A DNA stretch of 64,000 bases from Lithospermum erythrorhizon (lineage: Eukaryota > Streptophyta > Magnoliopsida > Boraginales > Boraginaceae). The position numbers and the translations under genes were made by a program. Location: NCBI GenBank assembly GCA_019722365.1, contig JADFUC010001132.1, forward strand, positions 1 to 64,000. The letters run 5' to 3'. The notes below the pieces were generated by a model, which did not search any database, was not told the DNA's origin, and worked only from the letters and a program-made list of their open reading frames with translations. Position 1 is the first letter of the stretch, and each line of letters opens with the position of its first letter. Positions 23,501-33,599 of this stretch are shown here, one piece after another.

Positions 23501-26500
23501 TGCAGAATGAGGCTTCAATGCTTCATTGCATGCATGATGTGTTCCAAAACATTGGAAGAATGTTTGCTACCACAAATTCCTTTTGCTTAACCAAAGATCC
23601 TAAATTATTTTCATCCAAGTCTTTTTGATGGTCATAAGCTTCCTATTTTAACATCTTCTTATTACCTTCTCTGACTAGTTATTTCTTGCCTTTAGAGTGT
23701 ATTGGTTGAACCCACAAGCGGAAATACTGGGATAGGGCTAGCATTTATTGCTGCATCAAAAGGATACAAGCTCATTTTGACGATGCCTGCTTCTATGAGT
23801 CTTGAAAGAAGGGTACTTCTTAAAGCATTTGGAGCTGAACTTGTTTTGACAGAACCGGCAAAAGGAATGAAAGGAGCTGTTGAGAAAGCTGAAGAGATAT
23901 TGAAAAACACTCCCAATGCTTATATGCTTCAACAATTTGATAACCCTGCAAATCCCAAGGTTCATGTCCACTTTTTGTCCTTTTGAAAATAATACTCTGT
24001 AGATGTTCTCTTTCAGAAAGTGAGGCTATTATCAGTTAATTACTGTTTAAATAGTTGGCCGACAATAATAGTCTGCGTACTCAGAGTCATGATTGTTTTG
24101 TGTGGTACTTTGTGATTGTGGTCATGTTAAAAATAAAGATAGTCTTCAAGCTTTTGTTTCTCTACTTTGCATAAGCTCAATGTCATATTGCAGGTACACT
24201 ATGAAACCACAGGTCCAGAAATCTGGGAAGATACAAATGGTAAAGTGGACATACTTGTTGCGGGTATTGGAACTGGTGGCACCATTTCAGGTGTTGGCCG
24301 TTACCTTAAAGAGAGAAATCCTGGTGTTAAGGTAAATCTTTCATTTTCTTAGATGACATTCTAATATTTGGAGATGGATCGTAACACGGAGAAAGTCGAA
24401 AACCACATATTATACGAGTATCCTGTGATTGAGAAACTTTCAATTAGAAATGTTTCATTTCTCAACTTGATTTAGTTTTCTCCACTTTCTGCTAGGTTAT
24501 TGGTGTAGAACCCACCGAGAGCAACATATTATCTGGGGGAAAGCCTGGTAAGAAGACATGCATATTAATATATGCTTATTTCCAGTCCAATTTGTATCTG
24601 TGTGGTGTAATTTGGAAGTGCAGGCCCTCACAAAATTCAAGGGATTGGGGCAGGTTTTATTCCAAGAAACTTGGATCAAGATGTCATGGATGAAGTTATT
24701 GAGGTTTGTATCTTCCTTTCTCATCATATATTCTGTATATGTCCAATTCTATTTGTCATTTATCATTGTGCTGGATAAGTGGGCTATATTCAGTTCCAGA
24801 AGAAGTAAGTTTCAAATAGAATGATGTCCTTGTATTAACATTGTCTTTTTTCGTCTGTGTTTATAATTTTAAAAAGACCTTTATGGAATGAGGAAAGAAA
24901 TATAATGAATGACACGGGGGCATTCTGCAATCCAACAAGGATCAAGGACAATAGCCTCCAAACCTTGTAGTAAGTTACTTAAAGGAAATGTTTTTGCTGA
25001 CTGTCTACACTCCCTAACAGTTTTTTAACCTGCTAAACTACTTTGTTGAAAACAACAATAGTAGAGAGCACAGCATGAGGAGAAAGACACTGAGCTTAAT
25101 AAACTGATTTGAGACCATAATCCTTTTTCGGTTGTGCATAACAATAATTAACATGAAGTGCAGTTAATCGAGGTGATATTTTCAATCACAGTACTTTCCA
25201 CCGTAGACAGTTAAACATTATTTGTATCTTCTGGTAATATAAATCACAATAACTGTTAAAAATGCTCAACGATGTATTCTGGTTGTCTAGTCTAATGGCC
25301 CTTCAAAGATTGTGTCTTTTCTTTTGTTTTATCTATTTGAAATGACAAACAATATTTATTCTGTTCCATTTTGATGTGCCCTTACTCTGCTATAGTATGT
25401 ATTTGAGCTTCATTCATATGCAGTATGTTATCTTGTGTGAATATGTATAGCAATGAGTAGTCTGCACCCACTTGTGTATGAACCAGGAATGTATCTATTT
25501 CACTAAGACTTCTTGTTTCCTCTTTTGAGATGGCAAATATATTCTTTGTATTCATTAAGCATTTAGTGGTGCTCACTTAAGGCTTTGGGTACTATTATCT
25601 GATACTGCCATTTCATTGACTTGCTTCTTACTTTCCTTTTTCCAGATTTCAAGTGATGAAGCTGTTGAATTTGCTAAGCAACTAGCACTTCAAGAAGGCT
25701 TATTGGTTAGTGGTTTAGATTGGCTGACTTTGTTTTTCTAAAAGCACTGAAGTAAATATGCAAAGAAGTTGTCCTATCTATATGCTCCGAACTATGTAAT
25801 GAGTTTGATTTCACACTTCGTCAGCTTTTGTCAGTCCAATTTCTCATTCAAAGCTTGGTGACGCTGAAGAAGCTAACAAATACAGAAAATATGTTTTATA
25901 TGTATAATGGATAATATCACTACGGAAATGGTTTTAGATTATGACCTTACAGGATATAGTGGGTATGGGGTATATATAATATGCCTGACAAAAAATGACT
26001 TTGGTGGTTCGGCCTGCTGTATAGTTGAACAAATAGTATTTATTTATAATTCCTTTATACATGGCTTCTTGTACCGGGTTGTGGACTGTGGTTATAGTAT
26101 CTTCAGTTTTACCCGGCAGTTGGTTTGCCTGCATGGAACAATTTTAAAGTCCCACAATTTTGTTATGTCGAATTTAATAGTGTTTTAATAATATATTCCT
26201 TCTAATTGAAGTCGTGAAGTTCTTTCCGATATGTCATGCTCCTTAATTCTTCTTAAGTTTCTTCTTCTCTGTTATACATGCACTTGCTAAATTAAATATC
26301 AGATGCTGATTGCTTATAAAATCTTCATCTTTCAATTAGGTGGGCATTTCTTCTGGAGCTGCTGCTGCCGCTGCCTTAAGGGTTGGAAAGAGACCAGAGA
26401 ATGAAGGAAAGCTCATTGCGGTATGTCTAATCTTTGTGTTATATTGATTAACATGGAATAAACCAAACCAAACCAAACCAAGCCTTATCCCACTAAGTGA

Positions 26501-27116
26501 TGTCGGTATATGGATACGATGTCTCCATTCACCTCTATGTTGGGTCTCCGTTAAGGCTTAAGCATATAAATTCTAGGTCCTTTAATATATTGATTGACAT
26601 GGAATGTGGAGCTTAAATATCCTTGGGATTATTATTCTTTTCATTTTGGGTCTAAAATGACTTAGGATTATTCATAGATTTCTTTCTGTTGTATTTTCTC
26701 TTCTTAGATCATTACTCTTAAAAAACCAGCTGCCCTGGGTCCCCGTTTCCTGACCTCGAATTTCAAACAATTCCTGCATTTATCATAATTATGAGCCGTT
26801 TAATATTTGATTAATTTGACACCTGAACCCCTTGTGATGACCACCAATGCTTGTGAACATTCATAATCCAGCGGAACTGGTTTATTAAAAAAATGTACTC
26901 TGTTACTTATGCATGATGACAATAATGGGTGCTAATGTTGCTTTGATATTTCAGTGTTGTCTTTTATTTGCCTGCTTCCAATGATTTATTTCTCCATTCA
27001 TTTTCTTGCTATAATTTGTGTAGGTCATATTTCCAAGTTTTGGTGAACGATATCTATCAACCGTGCTTTTCCAGTCTATACGCGATGATTGTGAGAAGAT
27101 GCAACCTGAGCCTTAA
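20555..27116 (+). CDS. Cysteine synthase, plastid type (O-acetylserine thiol-lyase B)
   Basis: Makes L-cysteine and acetate from O-acetylserine and sulfide with pyridoxal phosphate (PLP), the last step of sulfate assimilation. Ten exons, all GT-AG: 20555-20779, 22561-22670, 23221-23278, 23696-23959, 24194-24331, 24496-24547, 24624-24703, 25646-25705, 26340-26420, 27024-27116, giving 386 residues, the usual length for plastid forms. Residues 1 to about 55 are rich in Ser, Lys and Ile and poor in acids, as in a chloroplast transit peptide; cleavage is likely near SISCKA (49-54). The PLP lysine is K110 in PCCSVKDR. The substrate loop TSGNTG is 138-143, the phosphate-binding GTGGT 245-249, and ISSGA (332-336) holds the serine facing the pyridine nitrogen. 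[15 protein letters not shown] lies in the region that in homologues contacts serine acetyltransferase. SVKDRIGFSMI and PTSGNTGIG fit cysteine synthase rather than mitochondrial cyanoalanine synthase. No frame damage was seen. The start is the first ATG. Confidence 0.96.
20816..20890 (+). repeat. Possible tRNA-derived SINE remnant in intron 1
   Basis: Just inside intron 1, TTAGTCCAGTGGCATCAGC followed 10 bases later by GGTATCGAGTTCT resembles degenerate pol III box A and box B spacing, and is followed by an A-rich stretch (AAAAAAGAAAAGAAAA). This is weak: neither box matches the consensus well and no target-site duplication was found. Confidence 0.3.
21787..21950. mobile_element. MITE with CTCCCTCCATCCC termini (164 bp)
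   Basis: Perfect 13-base inverted ends: CTCCCTCCATCCC at 21787-21799 and GGGATGGAGGGAG at 21938-21950. The ends resemble Stowaway-type (Tc1/mariner-related) MITEs, whose termini begin CTCCCTCC. The expected TA duplication is not visible; the flanks read AA on both sides. It lies in intron 1 of the cysteine synthase gene and has no coding capacity. Confidence 0.8.
21966..22184. mobile_element. Second MITE, CCCTCCATTTCAAAAGATT termini (about 220 bp)
   Basis: The left end, CCCTCCATTTCAAAAGATT, pairs with the right end AATCTTTTTGAAATAGAGGG (22164-22183) with few mismatches. The interior is AT-rich and non-coding. It starts only about 15 bases after the first MITE, so two small elements sit side by side in the same intron. 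A partial copy of its right end (GACAATCTTTTGAAATAGAG) recurs at about 22251-22270. Confidence 0.75.
26455..26600. repeat. Dispersed plant repeat motif in intron 9
   Basis: After an (AAACC)n run near 26462, the text CTTATCCCACTAAGTGATGT, then CGGTATATGGATACGATGTC, resembles a repeat found in many plant introns and UTRs (usual wording 'CTTATCCCACTAAGTGGGGTCGGCTATATGGATC'). The family name is not certain. The unit is non-coding. Confidence 0.5.
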
Positions 27117-27275
27117 CATCCTTCTATATTTTTACAACATGCTAGGGTTCCATTCCAGATAGCAAGCGGCTCAAAATTCTCCATTGTTACATTTTTCTTT
27201 AGTGATAGTGAGAGATAGGTTCCTTCGAGTGTTTTATCCCTCAAGAGGAATCCTAAATTGTTCACAAGAAAGAAG

Positions 27276-27281
27276 AATAAA
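27276..27281 (+). promoter_or_regulatory. Candidate poly(A) signal AATAAA for cysteine synthase
   Basis: AATAAA 160 bases after the stop codon; another stands at 27382-27387. Plant poly(A) signals are loose, so which is used cannot be told from sequence. Confidence 0.35.
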
Positions 27282-27394
27282 GACACTATTATCCTACTTG
27301 GGTGTTTGTCTACTTGTTTTTTATTTATTTGGGATTCTCTTGGAAAGGTATGTTCAAAGTTCAATGGTTATGGTTCAAATCAATAAACATGGAT

Positions 27395-27790
27395 ACCCTT
27401 TTCATTCAAGCTCAAGAATTTACATATTCAATTAGATTCACTATGTTGTTTTCTCCCATTGTAATTTGTAAAAATGCAATGGAAGTAGAAAGATTTGATG
27501 CTTCAAGTGATGGGATAGTGGTTACATGTCCAACAGGCAACAAGCAAGATAATGCCTCCAGCCTTTCAATTCTTACCACAGTAGTTAGTTTTGAACACTC
27601 AAACTCTGTTGGTGATGCTGCAGTACTATGCTCAAGGCAGCAACTATTGTTATTCCAGCCTTGAACATCCATGGAGAAGCATCCTTTTGAAAAGAGTGGT
27701 AGAAGCGGTTTTCTAAATAATGTAGAACACAAGCAAGAATGGGAGGCTGATTATAACTCGGACATTTTGAAACACGCCCCTTCACTATTG
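27395..27790. other. Coding-like segment of unknown origin downstream of cysteine synthase
   Basis: Both strands are open over about 300 bases (27302-27664 plus, 27732-27412 minus). The plus reading includes MEVERFDASSDGIVVTCPTG and SILTTVVSFEHSNSV. Its balanced amino-acid use looks more like coding sequence than the surrounding AT-rich DNA. No family was recognised. It may be a captured or retroposed gene fragment, or 3' UTR. Confidence 0.3.
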
Positions 27791-27951
27791 AGAATTTAAT
27801 CTCACATTGGTAGATATATATTTCAAATGTATTAATAAGATTCTGGATTTGAGAATCTGTTCTCCCACAAGATGACTGCTTGTTGCATCATGGTAAGAAA
27901 TGTAAAAGGAAAGTTGACAACGGACTGAAAATGGACTCTTTTTATATGGAA

Positions 27952-27959
27952 GATGGAAT
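27952..27959. repeat. Left 8-bp flank (candidate target-site duplication)
   Basis: GATGGAAT directly before the TAGGGATGT terminus. The other side carries CATGGAAT (41692-41699): seven of eight bases match, which is the length hAT elements duplicate. Confidence 0.55.
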
Positions 27960-28262
27960 TAGGGATGTTAATCGATACGGTTCGGTTCGGTTTTCTCATT
28001 GCACCGTATTTTCGGTCTGCGGTGCGAAGTCGATTTTAAGTTTGTTTGATGCCCGGTGCAGAATCGGTTAATCGGGGTGGTTGGTCTTGTCGGTTTTTCA
28101 TATCTGATATATAATTTTCAAAATCATGCTCCTTGTCGGCTTTAACGTATATAAAAAGTGTGAATAAGGGTTGTGTTTCTTCCTTTTTCACACTATTAAT
28201 TACTAAATTACATTTCTATCTAAAAATCTAAAAGTTAGGAGTTCTAATAGGAATTAAATACT

Positions 28263-28495
28263 ATTTCATCCATTTTTTATTTGACGTTTTCGTATATCGA
28301 TGTGGAACTTTGACTATCAATTATTCTTAAACTACATGTTCAAAATTATAAGAAAATAATATTATGAAATTATTTTCAAAGACGAATCTAATGATATAAC
28401 TTTTATATTTATTAAAATAATAAGTAATTAGTAATTAATGGTCAAAAGTTTGTGACGATATCACAACCTTCGAATAAAAAAGCGGAGGTGGTATT
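28263..28495. mobile_element. Degenerate MITE-like element
   Basis: Starts TTTCATCCATTTTTTATTTG and ends GAATAAAAAAGCGGAGGTGG, which pair as imperfect inverted ends. The interior (TTTGACTATCAATTATTC, AATTAATGGTCAAAAGT) has the usual look of plant Stowaway/Tourist-like elements. Confidence 0.5.
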
Positions 28496-28934
28496 AAATA
28501 TTCATCATACTTTATCTTTGCATATACGTATTAAAAAAGATTATCAATCTGGTTTGAGATAAATCATATATATTCACATATCTTTTTATAATTGCGTGCG
28601 TCACTTACTTTTTAATTAACTTTGTTTATTTATCTCCAGTGCATGTTTACCGATTCAAAGGTATCCATTGAATAACACAATTATTTTTGCTCAATTTTGT
28701 ATGTATAACTTTCATGATTCAATTCACAAGAATATACTTCAAATATTATATATTATTAATTTATTACTCTTTCCATCAATATCATTTTCTCATCATATAT
28801 CATTTTTAATCTTTAATAATTGTGTTGGTTAAATAATAATATGTTTTATGTAGAACTATTATTATTATAATAGGTGTTAGTTAAATAATCATATATTTTT
28901 TGTCAAATTATTATTATTTATTATTGTATAGAAC

Positions 28935-28967
<33 letters not shown>

Positions 28968-29630
28968 GTATTATTATAGATATTAGTTAAATAACCATAT
29001 GATTTGAGTAAAATTATTGTGGCCAATGTGTTATTTAATTTCATGCGAGATATGAATTTTATATGTAGGATCCATAAAAATTTAGAATTATATTTTTAAT
29101 CATACCAATTTATATAAAACTAAATAATTTGATGATATTATATTGATGATCAATTAGTCAATATATTTAGTTAGAGGACATCAAATTGTTAAAGAAATAT
29201 TTGTATCTCTACATGACATCTCGATTTTTTGTATAGTATCTTTCTAGGACATCGTATTTTATTATAATTTTTTTATATTATATTTAAAAGAGTTATTTGT
29301 GATCAAAAGTATCACTTCAAAAATAAAAATATTAATTAGAAAAAAATCAAAGAGTGTAAATTTTACCACAGGTTTTAGAATGATTTTGAATTAAACGTAC
29401 AAAATGTATCAAATACTGAGAAATCGATTAAGTAATAGGTAAATCCTTGGCATCTCCTTTACTAGTTGATATTAGATGTGCGAAAATATACTTCGTATAA
29501 GTTTAATGTCTATTAAAATTTGAACATTTAATTAAAAGATGAAAGGACATCTATAGTTAATGTTTGTTACAAATTTCATATTAGAGAAAGTTTTAGCGGA
29601 AGTGCTGATTCGATAGAGGCTACTTTTGAT
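28496..29630. other. AT-rich low-complexity sequence
   Basis: Very AT-rich. Includes an (ATT)n run of about 36 bases (28930-28966) and several smaller TTATTA clusters around 28850-28925. No gene was seen. Confidence 0.6.
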
Positions 29631-29636
29631 ATTATT

Positions 29637-29823
29637 TATTTTTATTAAACCTAGCGGTGGTGGGACTTTACCATCTATTATATTTATTAAAGTGGAGGCA
29701 CTATTATAATTATGTGTAGCCATGGTATCATAGATGAGTAAGTCGCACCACCGTCTATAAATAAAGTCAATAAAAGTATATTTTATAGGTAAAGTCCACT
29801 TGCCTTTAGGTTTAATAAAAATA
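29637..29823. repeat. Inverted repeat (36-base arms, about 115-base loop)
   Basis: The left arm, TATTTTTATTAAACCTA...GACTTTACC (29637-29672), pairs with the right arm GGTAAAGTC...TAGGTTTAATAAAAATA (29788-29823). The outer 17 and inner 10 bases match exactly, with mismatches in the middle. It could be a fold-back element or a hairpin-forming transcript end. There is no coding content. Confidence 0.65.
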
Positions 29824-31139
29824 AATTGGATGGTACTTATGAAAAAACTGAATATTATACGAAAGGTATTATAATTGTAAGAATATTATATTTAGGCACT
29901 ACCACTAGGTATTATAATTGTGAAAATTATTATAGTATGAAGGTATTTCATAGAGAAAGCTTTGGTGAAGGTATTATAAAAGTATATTGTACTCGTGAAT
30001 AATGAATGTTACGCTTCTCTTTCCCGGTGTTGTTGATGGCGACTTGAAGTTAACATCATACGTTCCTCGGCCTTGCTCAATGCTTAACCGACGTCTTTCA
30101 TGAAGAGGTAGTAGACATCATCATTCATTACCAAATCAAAGTTATACGTCACAGCGTCATAGCAGAACAATACTCTTGATATCTAATAGTGTATTTGAAA
30201 GGTCTACTACCCTCGTTTTAGTTCAATTCATGTTTGAAAATCACTCTAGCAGTCCCGTGTCCACACTAAGCACATATTTGTCGAATACATCTTAAATCTA
30301 GATAAAGAGTGCAAATTGCCTTATAAATCACAACCCCTTCGTATAACTATGTTTATTTGGTAATGGTGCTCATATACTCTAAGAGGTGTGTAATAGCAAA
30401 ATTAACAAAATTTATACAAATTTCTCATTTCTACATTTATGTAATTGTTTATTATAAATTACTTTGTTACATTTTCATTATTTGTATGAGGCACTCTTGG
30501 ATATCCTCGTCCTGAGGATTAAAGAGGAGTGTAATCAATAAATCGAGGAAAGGATTGATACCGATATGAGACTTACCAATGGATGATTGACGTCTCTCCA
30601 AAGAGGTGAAGAGAAGATTTGCTTATGCCGTCTGACTTCAGGGGATGACATAATTGAATGAACTTTTATATTGCTTATCTTAATATCCTTTTTGATCGTT
30701 GGATGATTTACTTTCATTATACGCTTTTTTATTTGATTAGATTACAAAACTTTTGAATTCATTATAGACATTATTTAGTTAAGTATCTTCAAATTTACGT
30801 CCTATTATGTGGTTTCTTATAAGAGTTTGAGTAGCTTACTACATTTTTGAAGTATAGATGTACTGATGTCAGGTATCTTTAAATTACATATATACTTTTA
30901 ACATCTGGTCAAATGAACACATATTTGCACTCAACCATTCATGTATGTTTCAAACAAAGTTAATAAAACAAATTGTTGACCAAGCCATTGATTTGTGTTT
31001 GATATCAATTAACAATGTATATATACAGTTGCTGTCGAATACTATTCTGCATCAAATAAGCAATGTATGTGTTAAGACTCTTTCATATTTTCTGTTTTCT
31101 CGACCTTCTCCATAACATCCACACAATGACATTTTCAAA
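29824..31139. other. AT-rich region, no gene recognised
   Basis: Recurring GTATTATAATTGTGAAAATT words at 29860-29990, then unique-looking sequence (30010-30180) without a recognised domain. It lies downstream, on the minus strand, of the Ulp1-like remnant. Confidence 0.4.
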
Positions 31140-32860
31140 ATTTTGCTTAGTCATTTATGGACTTTAGAATGCATGATTATCTTACGAGTGTCCATATGCA
31201 ATCATCTCCTTCTTATTGGTAGCCTTGATTGTTCAACTTTTGAATGCTCATATTCACCCTTGACCATCCCATTTTTCAATATACTTCATCACGAACCAAC
31301 CACAACTATTGAATGGTTTGGTTGTTAAACGCTGGTCGGATCCTACGATGTTGTTCCCGTTACGCTGGTTTGTTTATCCCGCTCACGCATTTGAAGAAAC
31401 CTACAATGATCGCTTTGTACAGTTACTAAGCACACCACTTGCTTTACCAATCGAACTTCTTCCAAGCTATTTAGGAATTCACATTTTTCTTCTTTCAGAT
31501 TCACCACAAACACTGAAAGGTGATGTTGAAAGACTATTGGTAGAAAACACAGCTTGATTACACAAAATCGTTAGTTTTGATATAAATTATTTGATGTTAA
31601 AACTTAATTTTTCGAAGGAAACTTACATATTCCAGTTCTTCACTTTTGAAGTCTTCCACCGAAAAGTAAGGGTATGTTTCAATGATTCTCTCAAATGTTG
31701 CCTTGCATTTTCCTGTCGATGATGTAATCCTTGTTTACGTCTTCTTTTATATACCCGGACTATCAATTTCAAAGGTATTAAAAGCGGTTGAAATTATGAG
31801 TATATATGTACTATTACACACATTGTACATTGACTACCTAGCATAGTGTTGAGAATACTTATATACTCATTTCCTAACAATTTGGAAGTAATTATATACT
31901 CATTTCTACTTGACTAATAAATAATAGCGAGCCAAATGAGTACTTATATACTCATTTCTAACAAATTCAGAGTATATATATACTCATTTATAACAGCATA
32001 ATAGACAATAAGAGTACTTATATACTCATTTCTAACAATTTCAGAGTACTTATATACTCATTTCATAACAACTTATAATGACGATAGAGAACTAATTAGA
32101 GTACTTATACTGTTTCTAATCATTTCAGTACTTATATATATTTGACAGTAATAGACAATAAGAGTACTTAATTATCATTCGAACAATTTGAGGCCTTACC
32201 ATACTCATTTCAACATTTAATAGACAATAAAAAACATATAAATGTCATGGTAGAATGTCAATCTTACGCATTTCCACTTGAGCAGTGGGTGTATTCGTTT
32301 CGACATATATTTGTCTAGGATTGCGGGGTTAATGAAGTATGTACTCTTGAGAGTTAGAGATAATTTCTCTATCCAAATTGAACTTTAATTCTTTGTTCAT
32401 ACGAAACAACATCTAATCTATTACAATCACAAATTTATTAGTTTCTAACCTTATCCTCATGAAGGCATAATCGATAGTTTTAAGTTGCCTATAATAACAT
32501 CTCTTTTTTTTTTTTTATCATAGGCGCTAATCCGATAGTTTTTGTCCCTATGAGAAAGTGTTGGAATGATGGTTCTGACTTTTTCCCTAAATGGTGATTT
32601 TTTGAACTTCGACTCTTTTGTTTCTCTATTTGAACACCGCCTTTTGTCTTCAGCTTCTTTTAAATCTTTGGGCTTTTGAATTTCAGAATCTTTCACCATT
32701 CCCTTAACTTTCTTATTTTTATCTTCTTGCAGAATATCACATTCATGTATAAGTTTGTCTAGTTCTTCAAAATCTGAAGATGCATCATTTATGCTGCTTA
32801 ACTTCTTTTTTCTCCTGCTGTGTTTTTCTTAACAGAATGCACCATGAGGCCGCTTTCATT
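31140..32860 (-). pseudogene. Decayed Ulp1-type (C48) cysteine peptidase of a transposon
   Basis: On the minus strand, about 31546-31440 reads LPIVFQHHLSVFVVNLKEE then KCEFLNS. This corresponds to the Ulp1 histidine/aspartate part ('PI....HW.L.VIN.....LDS'), with tryptophan after the histidine lost and N in place of D. After a broken stretch, 31319-31261 reads NSCGWFVMKYIEKWDG, matching the catalytic cysteine motif 'DCGVFVMKYIE.WDG'; the Cys codon is 31304-31302. A charged segment at 32860-32457 (KSPFREKVRTIIPTLS, many Lys, Glu, Arg) fits the linker before the peptidase domain in transposon-encoded Ulp1 proteins. Between the two parts lies the TATACTC array. Such genes are carried by MULE and other plant DNA transposons; their role in transposition is unclear. 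Confidence 0.65.
31790..32240. repeat. TATACTCATTTC tandem-like array
   Basis: The unit GAGTACTTATATACTCATTT, with CTAACAATTTCA between copies, recurs about every 40-70 bases from 31850 to 32215. The core GAGTA...TACTC is itself an inverted pair. It splits the Ulp1-like remnant. The same core returns in other blocks to 40.8 kb. Confidence 0.8.
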
Positions 32861-33590
32861 TTGTAAACCCAAGTCGATCAGAGCCTTTGAATGTCATGGA
32901 CTCTTACCATTAGATTACCTTTACCGTAAATGCTTTGGACTCTTCTTGGACTTTTTTCAATTAAACTTGTTTGGAGATCGTTTATAGTTAAACATTGATT
33001 TCATAACTATATTTTCGAGTATATGTATCTTTCAATAGATATATTTGACAACTATCTTTCATGATAAATAATTTTACACTATACATAATCTTTTTAGGTA
33101 TATGTGTGCTCAAATAGTTATATTATGCTTATACATAAAGAATGTCTTCATTTTACTTATATACATAAATCTTTTTTACGAGTATAGCCTTTTCGAATAG
33201 TTATTTGAGTACGCACTACTAAGCTATTAAATAATTTTACACTATATACATAATCTTTTCAAATATGTCTGAGTAATTATGTTGAGTGCATTAAAATAAC
33301 CCGTCAGTATAAAAGCGTTATTTTAATGATTTTTAGTTGCGGTTGAGTGTTGGCGGTTAATGTTTAAAATTAAAATGAATAAATATGATATATAGGTTTA
33401 GACTGATAATATATTTGAGGATAGAATTTAATTTGGCATATGTGAGATTATGTTGTTAAACAGAAAACATTTATGACAAAGCAATAGCAATGTTCGCTTT
33501 TTTACTTTACTTATAACATATTAATATCAAATGACTTCGTCTTTATTCCTAAGGAAAGCGAACTACCCCCCTCGATATTCCCATGAATTT
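32861..33590. other. Spacer with scattered TATAC words
   Basis: No gene was recognised. Words such as TTTTACACTATACATAATC recur at 33072 and 33237, showing local duplication of AT-rich sequence. Confidence 0.45.
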
Positions 33591-33599
33591 TTTTTTTCG

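Noticed and set aside
20555..27116. Mitochondrial beta-cyanoalanine synthase as identity of the gene
   Set aside because: Wording such as [20 protein letters not shown] and [10 protein letters not shown], and a plastid-type N-terminus, fit O-acetylserine thiol-lyase B better.
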